DNA from: Rhizobiaceae bacterium
GTDB lineage: Bacteria; Pseudomonadota; Alphaproteobacteria; Rhizobiales; Rhizobiaceae
Direction of reading: 5' to 3'
Assembly (NCBI GenBank): GCA_028279875.1
Contig: JANQMU010000034.1
Span: forward strand, 1-64,000
DNA length: 64,000 nucleotides
Below the pieces are notes generated by a model. That model did no database searches. It worked only from the letters and a program-made list of their open reading frames with translations, and was not told where the DNA came from. Positions 58,301 to 64,000 of this stretch are shown one piece after another. The translations under genes were made by a program, and so were the position numbers. Numbering within the stretch: the first letter of the stretch is position 1; every line of letters begins with the position of its first letter.

Positions 58301-59230
58301 TCATAACGTGTGCTTGATATTCCAGCGATCGTGAAACCACTGCCATTGGGCAGGGTACTGACGCACCCAGCTTTCGACTTTGTCATTGAGCATTTGTGCT
58401 GTGGCGGTGACGTCGAGCGCGCCCGTCGCGTCACGCGGCAGGGTCACGGCCGGTTCGATCTCGAGCCGGAACCGGCCGCCGGGCAGTCTGATCGACCGCG
58501 CCGGGTAGACTTCGCAGTCGAAATGGCGGGCGAGTTTGGCGAGCAACGGGTTGGTCTGCACGTCCAGGCCGAAGAACTTGGTTTTCGCGCCTTTGCCGAA
58601 TTTCTGGTCGACCAGCAATCCGACGCCGCTACCGGACTCCAGCACCTTGGCAAGATGCCAGGCGGCGCCGGCCTGTGAGGGAACCAGTTGACCCATGCGG
58701 GTCCGGCGTGCGGACATCAGCCGTTCGGCGATATAGGGGTTGTTGGGCGGGCGAAACAGCGCCGTGACGTCAAGACCGTATTTCGCGGCGGCGATCGGCA
58801 GCAATTCGAAATTGCCGGTATGGGCCGTGAAGACGATGAACGGGCGCGGGTGGTCCCGCAACTCGGCGAAACGTTCGACGCCTTTCACCTCGATAATGCC
58901 GTTTTCGCCGCCCTCCGGGTCGATATCGATCAACTCGTCGACGAAAATATATTCGGCCATCAGCCGGGCCATGTGGCCCCACATATCAGTTGCGATCGAC
59001 TGTCGCTCGGCCTCGGTTTTTTCCGGGAATGCCCGTTCCAGATTGCGGAGCGCGAGCCGGTGGCGCGCCGTGCGTGGCCCGATGCGGCGGGCGATCCGTT
59101 CCGTGACGCGAATGGCGCCCTTTGCCGGAAGCAGCTTCAGCAGCGCCAGGATAGCAAACAGGAGTTGCGCAACCATCCAGTTCTTGGTGCGCCGCAGCGC
59201 AAGAACAATGCGGGTGAGAAACAGTTTCAC
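58301..59230 (-). CDS. lpxXL: Lipid A very-long-chain acyltransferase (LpxXL)
   Basis: 309 residues of the HtrB/LpxL lauroyl acyltransferase family, with an N-terminal membrane anchor (VAQLLFAILALLKLLPA), the catalytic HTGNFE and the RPPNNPYIAERLMSARR region. As the last gene of the acpXL cluster it should transfer the 27-hydroxyoctacosanoyl group from AcpXL to lipid A. Such acyl groups reinforce the outer membrane of Rhizobiales. Confidence 0.93.
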   Translation of the reverse strand: MKLFLTRIVLALRRTKNWMVAQLLFAILALLKLLPAKGAIRVTERIARRIGPRTARHRLALRNLERAFPEKTEAERQSIATDMWGHMARLMAEYIFVDELIDIDPEGGENGIIEVKGVERFAELRDHPRPFIVFTAHTGNFELLPIAAAKYGLDVTALFRPPNNPYIAERLMSARRTRMGQLVPSQAGAAWHLAKVLESGSGVGLLVDQKFGKGAKTKFFGLDVQTNPLLAKLARHFDCEVYPARSIRLPGGRFRLEIEPAVTLPRDATGALDVTATAQMLNDKVESWVRQYPAQWQWFHDRWNIKHTL

Positions 59231-59268
59231 GTGCGCCGGTCACCAAAAAGGGAAATGGTCACCACAGC

Positions 59269-60297
59269 CTAGTCCATTTTCAGGATGATTTTGCCGAAGA
59301 CCTGACGGCCCTCCATGCGCTCCAGCGCCGTGTCGATCCCATCTAATCCGACCTCGGTATCGATCACCGGATGCACCAGGCCGGCTGCCATTTTCTGCAT
59401 GGCGTTGGCCATGTTTTCCATGCGGCATCCGAAGGAACCGATGAGGCGCAATTGCTGCTGAAAGAGCTGCATGAGGTTCATCGTGGTCGAGACGCCGGAG
59501 GTCGATCCGCAGGTGACGAGGCGGCCGCCGCGCTTCATGCACAGCATCGAACCGGCCCAGGTGTCGGCGCCGACATGTTCGAACACGACATCGACGCCTT
59601 TTTTGCGCGTCAATTTCCGGACAACGCCTTCGAACCGGTCCTCGCGATAGTTAATCACATGATCGGCGCCAAGGGCCTTGGCCTTTTCGACCTTGTCGTC
59701 CGAGCCGACAGTCGTGATGATGGTGCAGCCCATCTTTTTAGCCAGTTGGATCGCAGCCGAACCGATCCCGGAGCCGCCGGCATGGATCAGGATCGTTTCC
59801 CCCGGCTCGAGCCTGGCATTGTCGAACAGCATATGTTCGACCGTGCCGAAGGTGACCGGGGCGAGGGCCGCCGCGACGGCGTCGACGCCGGGCGGCGCCG
59901 GAACCAGCAACCGCGCCGGGAGATTGATCTTCTCCTGCGCGAAACCGTCGAGGTGAAAACCATGGACGCCGGCGACATTTTCGCAGAGATTGTCACGCCC
60001 TTCGCGGCAGTGCCGGCACAGGCCGCAGGTGCGGGCGCCATAGATCGATACCAATTGCCCGGGCAGCAGGCCGGATACGCCGGGTCCGAGGGCCTCGACC
60101 TCGCCGGAGGCTTCGGCGCCGATGGTCAGGGGCAGCTTGCGCTTGGCGAATGCCATACCGCGCCACCCCCAGACATCGATATGGTTCAGTGCCACGGCCC
60201 TGATGCGCAGCGTCACTTCTCCGTCGTCGGGCGCCGGGGGCGGCGGCACATCCACCAGTTCCAGCCGGCGGTCTTCGATGAGTTGCAATGCGCGCAT
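59269..60297 (-). CDS. Zinc-type alcohol dehydrogenase of the acpXL cluster
   Basis: 342 residues, an MDR-superfamily dehydrogenase. It has the GroES-like domain (HIDVWGWRGMAF; IGAEASGEVEALGPGVSGLLPG), the structural-zinc cluster CGLCRHCREGRDNLC and the Rossmann motif HAGGSGIGSAAIQLAKKMG. This gene (often called adh2XL) is conserved in rhizobial VLCFA clusters and probably acts in elongation of the AcpXL-bound chain; its exact step is not settled. It lies 38 bases upstream of lpxXL. Confidence 0.9.
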   Translation of the reverse strand: MRALQLIEDRRLELVDVPPPPAPDDGEVTLRIRAVALNHIDVWGWRGMAFAKRKLPLTIGAEASGEVEALGPGVSGLLPGQLVSIYGARTCGLCRHCREGRDNLCENVAGVHGFHLDGFAQEKINLPARLLVPAPPGVDAVAAALAPVTFGTVEHMLFDNARLEPGETILIHAGGSGIGSAAIQLAKKMGCTIITTVGSDDKVEKAKALGADHVINYREDRFEGVVRKLTRKKGVDVVFEHVGADTWAGSMLCMKRGGRLVTCGSTSGVSTTMNLMQLFQQQLRLIGSFGCRMENMANAMQKMAAGLVHPVIDTEVGLDGIDTALERMEGRQVFGKIILKMD

Positions 60298-60343
60298 GAT
60301 CCGGTCGTTCCTGCCCCTTGAGCTTGTTTGCGGTAAAAGGCGT

Positions 60344-61627
60344 TTAGGCTGGTTCGGCCGTCATGACAAGGCAGGCATTCTGGCCGCCGAAGCCGAACGA
60401 GTTGGACAGCACCGATGTCACCGCCTGATCGCGTTTGACGTTGGGAACGACATCGAGCTCGATGGCCGGATCGGGGTTCTCATGGTTGATGGTCGGGGGC
60501 AGGGTGCCGGTGGAGATGGTCAACAGCGAGAAAATCGCCTCGACCGCTCCGGCCGCCGTCAGCGTATGGCCGATCATCGATTTGTTGGAGGAAACCGGTA
60601 TGCCCGGCAGGGCATCGCCGAACACAGTCGACAGCGACAGATATTCCATCTTGTCGTTTTCCGGTGTCGAGGTTCCGTGGGCGTTGATATAGCCGATGCC
60701 GGTTCGGTCGAGACCCGAATCGTCAAGGGCCGCCTGGATGGTGGCAATCGCCGGTCCGCCGTCGGGGGACGAGCGGGTGCGGTGGAAATGGTCGGCCTTT
60801 TCGCCATAGCCCTTGAGAATGCCGAGAACCTTGGCGCCGCGGGCGAGGGCGCTTTCCAGCGATTCCAGCACCAGGGCCGCACCGCCCTCGGCGATGACAA
60901 AGCCGTCGCGGTCCTTGGTGAAGGGTTTTGACGCCTTTTGCGGCGGATCGTTCTGGGTCGACAGCGCCGACAGAAGCGAAAAGCGGATCAGGGCCTCGGC
61001 ACTGACCGATCCGTCGGTGGCGACCGTGAGAGCCCGTTCGGTGCGCCCCTGGCGGATTGCGTCGACGCCCAGCTGGATGGCCGTCGCACCCGATGCGCAG
61101 GCGGTCGACAGGGTAATGGGAAGGCCGCGCGTTCCGTAGGTATCGGCAATGCGCTCTGCGACCGATCCAAACAGGGCCGAGCGCGTGATCTGCGGATGCG
61201 GCCGGTCCCGCATCACCTTCAGGAAGGCGTCATAGGCGTTCGTCGAGTCGCCTGTTACGCCGCTCTCGTCGGCAAGGGCGAAACGGTCGGTCCACTCATG
61301 TTCGACCGGCGGAGCGGCGAGAAAAAGCGGTCCGTTGAAATCACCATCCAGCCCGGCTTCCTCGACGGCCTCTCGGGTTGCCGCGTCGGCGAAGGCAAAG
61401 GACAGTTGGCTGGACACCGGGGCGACATCCATGAAATCGACTGTGCCGCAGATGCGGGTCGACAGGCCGTCCGTCGGAAAGCGGGTGACGGCGTGGATGC
61501 CGGATGTCCCGCCGGACAGCGCGGCCCAGTTGTCGTGTTTGCCGCGTCCCAGCGAGGTGACGATACCCATGCCCGTTACCGCCACGACCGGGCGGCCGAG
61601 ATGATCCACATAAGCGCCGTTCTTCAT
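60344..61627 (-). CDS. fabF1XL: Beta-ketoacyl-ACP synthase of the VLCFA cluster (FabF1XL)
   Basis: 427 residues from the ATG at 61627 (GGGAG at 6 bases). It is a KAS II-type condensing enzyme with the nucleophile Cys in TLSTACASGATAI and both catalytic histidines in INAHGTSTPENDKME and SNKSMIGHTLTAAGAVE. It extends the acyl chain on AcpXL with malonyl units. It lies 16 bases downstream of the partner synthase gene that lacks the active-site Cys. Confidence 0.93.
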   Translation of the reverse strand: MKNGAYVDHLGRPVVAVTGMGIVTSLGRGKHDNWAALSGGTSGIHAVTRFPTDGLSTRICGTVDFMDVAPVSSQLSFAFADAATREAVEEAGLDGDFNGPLFLAAPPVEHEWTDRFALADESGVTGDSTNAYDAFLKVMRDRPHPQITRSALFGSVAERIADTYGTRGLPITLSTACASGATAIQLGVDAIRQGRTERALTVATDGSVSAEALIRFSLLSALSTQNDPPQKASKPFTKDRDGFVIAEGGAALVLESLESALARGAKVLGILKGYGEKADHFHRTRSSPDGGPAIATIQAALDDSGLDRTGIGYINAHGTSTPENDKMEYLSLSTVFGDALPGIPVSSNKSMIGHTLTAAGAVEAIFSLLTISTGTLPPTINHENPDPAIELDVVPNVKRDQAVTSVLSNSFGFGGQNACLVMTAEPA

Positions 61628-61643
61628 CGTTTTCTCCCGCCGT

Positions 61644-62846
61644 TCAGGGCTGCCCTCTTTCCAGGACCGCCAGACCTTCCGCGTAGACAAATCCCAGTGC
61701 GGTGACCAGCGCCCTTGCGGCCGGCGCTGTCATTTCGGCCTCGTTTGCCGCATCGAACCGGGCGATCGCCGCGCCGCTGTCAAGGGCGAGCGCCGCCAGC
61801 GCGATGCCGAGCGGAAACTGCGTTTCCATCGTGTGACCGGTCAATCCCGAATAGCCGCGCAAGGTTGCCGCCGGCCATTTGCCTTGAATATAGGCCTTTT
61901 CGCGCCGTGTGATGTCAAGCATGCCGGACGACCCCGACAGGATCAGCAGATCGCTGTTGTCATCGGCACCGACCCTTTCCGACAAGGCATCCAGCCGGCG
62001 TTCGAGCTTGCCCTCTTCGCGGGCCCCGCGATCGCCTTCGACGGCGCGGATCGTCGCGTAGATCGGTGCGCCGCGTGCCTGCGCCGCGCTTCGCGCTTCA
62101 AGAACGAGGAATGCCGAAGCACTGCCCGTGATGATCCCGCCGGGCTCTTCGCGCGACCACAGAGGCTGCCATTGCCCCTGCGCCAGCGCCTGCACGCCCT
62201 CGAAGACGAGATGCATATCCGGTCTTTCGGCATTGTAGGAGCCGCCGACCAATGCCCGGGCTGCCTGTCCGGCGCGGATGCGCTCGAATGCGGTGTGGAC
62301 GGCGGAAACCCCGGCGCCTTCCTCGCCCATGAAGGTTTTCGACGAGCCGGTCACCTTGTGGACAATCGAGATGTTGCCAGCCAGCAGGTTGGACAGTTGC
62401 GCCAGGAACAGCGTCGGACGCAGCTCGGTCGTCAGTTTCTCGTTGAGCAGCACGTCGCGGTCATTGCGCTTGACGGCTTCATTGACGATCAGCGTGTCGA
62501 CGTCGATGTCGCGCTCGCCGCCGCCGGCCGCGACGATCATGTCCATGGCGCCGCAGGCCTCGGCGTCGTCCTTCAGGCCGGCATCGTCAAGCGCCAGACC
62601 CGCCGTGAAAACGCCTAGCCGCTGCCAGTTTTCCATCTGCCGCTGATCGCCGCGCCTCGGAATCTGATCCGACCAGTCGATATCCGGCAGGGGATGGACC
62701 GGATAGGGCGCGAAACGGTCGGTATCGACAACCGCCGCCGGCGCTTGCGGGGCCTTCAGAAGGGCGGTGTGGACGTCGCGTCCGACACCGTGGCAACTGG
62801 TGATGCCGATGCCGGTGATGACCACGTCACGTGCGCTGTTGTTCAT
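61644..62846 (-). CDS. fabF2XL: Beta-ketoacyl-ACP synthase homologue lacking the active-site Cys (FabF2XL)
   Basis: 400 residues with the overall KAS fold (VITGIGITSCHGVGRDVHTAL). At the nucleophile position the sequence reads KVTGSSKTFMGEEGAGVS with no Cys, and the typical HGTxT histidine motif is not seen. It is therefore unlikely to condense on its own. By analogy with chain-length factors of type II polyketide synthases it may form a heterodimer with FabF1XL and set chain length. That role is inference. Confidence 0.88.
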   Translation of the reverse strand: MNNSARDVVITGIGITSCHGVGRDVHTALLKAPQAPAAVVDTDRFAPYPVHPLPDIDWSDQIPRRGDQRQMENWQRLGVFTAGLALDDAGLKDDAEACGAMDMIVAAGGGERDIDVDTLIVNEAVKRNDRDVLLNEKLTTELRPTLFLAQLSNLLAGNISIVHKVTGSSKTFMGEEGAGVSAVHTAFERIRAGQAARALVGGSYNAERPDMHLVFEGVQALAQGQWQPLWSREEPGGIITGSASAFLVLEARSAAQARGAPIYATIRAVEGDRGAREEGKLERRLDALSERVGADDNSDLLILSGSSGMLDITRREKAYIQGKWPAATLRGYSGLTGHTMETQFPLGIALAALALDSGAAIARFDAANEAEMTAPAARALVTALGFVYAEGLAVLERGQP

Positions 62847-62863
62847 GGAAAATACTCTTGCTT

Positions 62864-63355
62864 TCAGGTCTTTTCCGACATTGCGGCAACGAGACCGACA
62901 TCCTCTGCCCGTGCTTTGACAAGACCGGCGAGATGGGCCGTGTCCAGTCCGGAATCATTGTCGAATGCGACCATCCGCAGTTTGAGCTGGGCGTCACATA
63001 TTTTTTTGCCATTGGCCGTCATCTGTGCCTTGGTCACGGCGAATCCGGAACCATCATGTTCCAATTTCGCTTCCGTCCGCAACGGTGTATCCGGCTCAAC
63101 GAATGTTCGCAGCTTGGCACCGTCCACGGACATAAGGAAAGGCATGGCGGAAAAATCGTTTCTTGCCAGCAGCAGGAAGCCGCTGGCCTGGGCCATGGTC
63201 TCGATGAGCAGGACGCCGGGAACCAGCGGCAGGTCCGGAAAATGACCTTCAAATACGGGGCTTTGAGTGGGCGTTCGGGACGTTGCCACCAGGGTCCCGG
63301 CCTGCATGTCAATGTGCTCAACCCGGTCGATCATCTGAAAATATTCAAGAATCAT
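62864..63355 (-). CDS. fabZXL: 3-Hydroxyacyl-ACP dehydratase FabZ-type of the VLCFA cluster
   Basis: 163 residues, a single hot-dog domain. FabZ motifs are FEGHFPDLPLVPGVLLIETMAQASG, containing the catalytic His and Glu-type residues, and DGAKLRTFVEPDTPLR. It dehydrates 3-hydroxyacyl-AcpXL during elongation. It lies between acpXL (21 bases away) and fabF2XL (17 bases away) in one operon. Confidence 0.92.
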   Translation of the reverse strand: MILEYFQMIDRVEHIDMQAGTLVATSRTPTQSPVFEGHFPDLPLVPGVLLIETMAQASGFLLLARNDFSAMPFLMSVDGAKLRTFVEPDTPLRTEAKLEHDGSGFAVTKAQMTANGKKICDAQLKLRMVAFDNDSGLDTAHLAGLVKARAEDVGLVAAMSEKT

Positions 63356-63376
63356 CGGGTATCCGCCCGCCGCGGG

Positions 63377-63664
63377 CTACTCGGCCTTGGCGGCTCTCAA
63401 CTCGTCAATCTTTTCGCACAGGTTTTTCAGGACAAAATATTCTTCCGTCGCCACCTTGCCGTCATTGACTTCCTGGGTCCATTGCTCCAGCGGAATCTTG
63501 ATGCCGAATTCCTTGTCGATTGCGAAAACAATGTCGAGAAAATCGAGGCTGTCGATGCCCAGATCGTCGATCGTGTGACTCTCCGGGGTAATCGTCTCCC
63601 GATCGATTTCACTGGTCTCGGCGATGATGTCGGCAACTTTGTCAAATGTGGCGGACACACTCAT
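63377..63664 (-). CDS. acpXL: Acyl carrier protein AcpXL
   Basis: 95 residues from the ATG at 63664 (AAGGAT just upstream). The phosphopantetheine site is the Ser in [18 protein letters not shown]. The C-terminal extension ([16 protein letters not shown]) is typical of AcpXL, the dedicated carrier for the C28 hydroxy acid of rhizobial lipid A. It is the first gene of the six-gene minus-strand cluster and diverges from the Mrp/ApbC gene. Confidence 0.94.
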   Translation of the reverse strand: MSVSATFDKVADIIAETSEIDRETITPESHTIDDLGIDSLDFLDIVFAIDKEFGIKIPLEQWTQEVNDGKVATEEYFVLKNLCEKIDELRAAKAE

Positions 63665-63842
63665 ATCCTTGTATTTGTCTGATTTGCGCAGAGCTATAGG
63701 AAAATCCACTGCAAAAGCCAATGGTCTGTATCGTGTTTCATGGCCGAATGCCATGGCTAATGTTGTAGCGCTCATCCATTGTCTGACGGGCGTCGTTGCC
63801 TTATTTCGGCGGTAGGGATGCAATGTGAAGGAACGTCGCGCT

Positions 63843-64000
63843 ATGCCGGATGTGACAAAGGAACAGGTGCTGGCGCGCCTGAGAGACGTGAGCCACGAGG
63901 CGGTGGGCGGCGATATCGTCAGCCAGGGGCTGGTTTCCGATGTGTTCGTCGCCGACGGGAAGGTGTTTTTCTCGATCACCGTGCCGGCCGATCTGGCGCA
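63843..64000 (+). CDS. Mrp/NBP35 (ApbC) family iron-sulfur carrier, N-terminal part
   Basis: The gene starts at ATG 63843 and runs off the end of the window after 52 codons. The visible part ([28 protein letters not shown] then [12 protein letters not shown]) is the MIP18/DUF59 domain that opens Mrp/ApbC proteins. The P-loop ATPase domain would follow outside the window. These proteins carry or assemble Fe-S clusters. Confidence 0.75.
   Translation, partial: MPDVTKEQVLARLRDVSHEAVGGDIVSQGLVSDVFVADGKVFFSITVPADLA

Noticed and set aside
1-64000. CRISPR arrays, prophage genes, rRNA operons, replication origin
   Set aside because: No regularly spaced repeats, phage structural genes, rRNA sequence or dnaA/repABC-type features were seen in the window.

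Overview
The window is a gapless, GC-rich, densely coded bacterial chromosome segment. Gene families and order point to an alphaproteobacterium of the order Hyphomicrobiales (Rhizobiales). The strongest marker is the complete acpXL-fabZXL-fabF2XL-fabF1XL-adh2XL-lpxXL cluster at 58.3-63.7 kb, which makes and attaches the very-long-chain hydroxy fatty acid of rhizobial lipid A. A DUF1127 gene beside a LysR gene, TRAP and OpuAC-type uptake proteins, ExoD and a CobN/CobW-type cobalamin pathway agree with this. Genus cannot be fixed from the sequence alone.

Layout: (1) 0-6 kb: a 5'-truncated dimethylglycine/sarcosine dehydrogenase-like flavoprotein, a GlxA/GbdR-type AraC regulator, a DUF1127-LysR divergent pair and an Old Yellow Enzyme. 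(2) 6-12 kb: a UPF0158 gene and a TRAP uptake operon (dctP-dctQ-dctM plus an isocitrate/isopropylmalate-dehydrogenase-family enzyme) with a divergent GntR/FCD regulator. (3) 12-25 kb: a corrinoid-dependent demethylation module. It comprises a RACo-like corrinoid activator, a methyl-tetrahydrofolate:corrinoid methyltransferase, MTHFR, a 'virulence factor' family protein, DUF1638, a corrinoid protein, a non-pyrrolysine MttB-family methyltransferase, a 4Fe-4S protein and betaine-homocysteine methyltransferase. An APH(6)-like kinase and ExoD lie inside it. (4) 25-32 kb: a betaine-type substrate-binding protein, a two-gene NAD-dependent formate dehydrogenase and an MHS-family transporter. (5) 32-36.3 kb: a HigBA toxin-antitoxin pair, an IS5-family transposase remnant, a DUF922 lipoprotein and two valine-catabolism genes. 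(6) 36.4-57.7 kb: a nearly complete adenosylcobalamin locus in four transcription units. (7) 57.8-64 kb: an L,D-transpeptidase, the lipid A VLCFA cluster and the start of an Mrp/ApbC gene.

The parts fit together. Methyl groups taken from a quaternary amine would pass through the corrinoid protein to tetrahydrofolate, be oxidised via MTHFR, and end as formate for the formate dehydrogenase. BHMT and the DMGDH-like enzyme would handle betaine and its partly demethylated products, and the cob locus supplies the cofactor. The substrate is an inference.

Most interesting signals: (a) four methyl-transfer or activation proteins of the module carry short Arg-rich tails while the corrinoid protein has a strongly acidic N-terminus; (b) a 24-bp palindrome occurs twice, once upstream of bmt and once inside the 3' end of the MTHFR gene; (c) a truncated cbiX relic sits in a cob pathway that mixes CbiD and CbiG with CobN and CobW; (d) two candidate structured RNAs (36.40-36.52 kb and 45.58-45.77 kb) lie in the cob region besides a recognisable cobalamin riboswitch at 38.2-38.5 kb.
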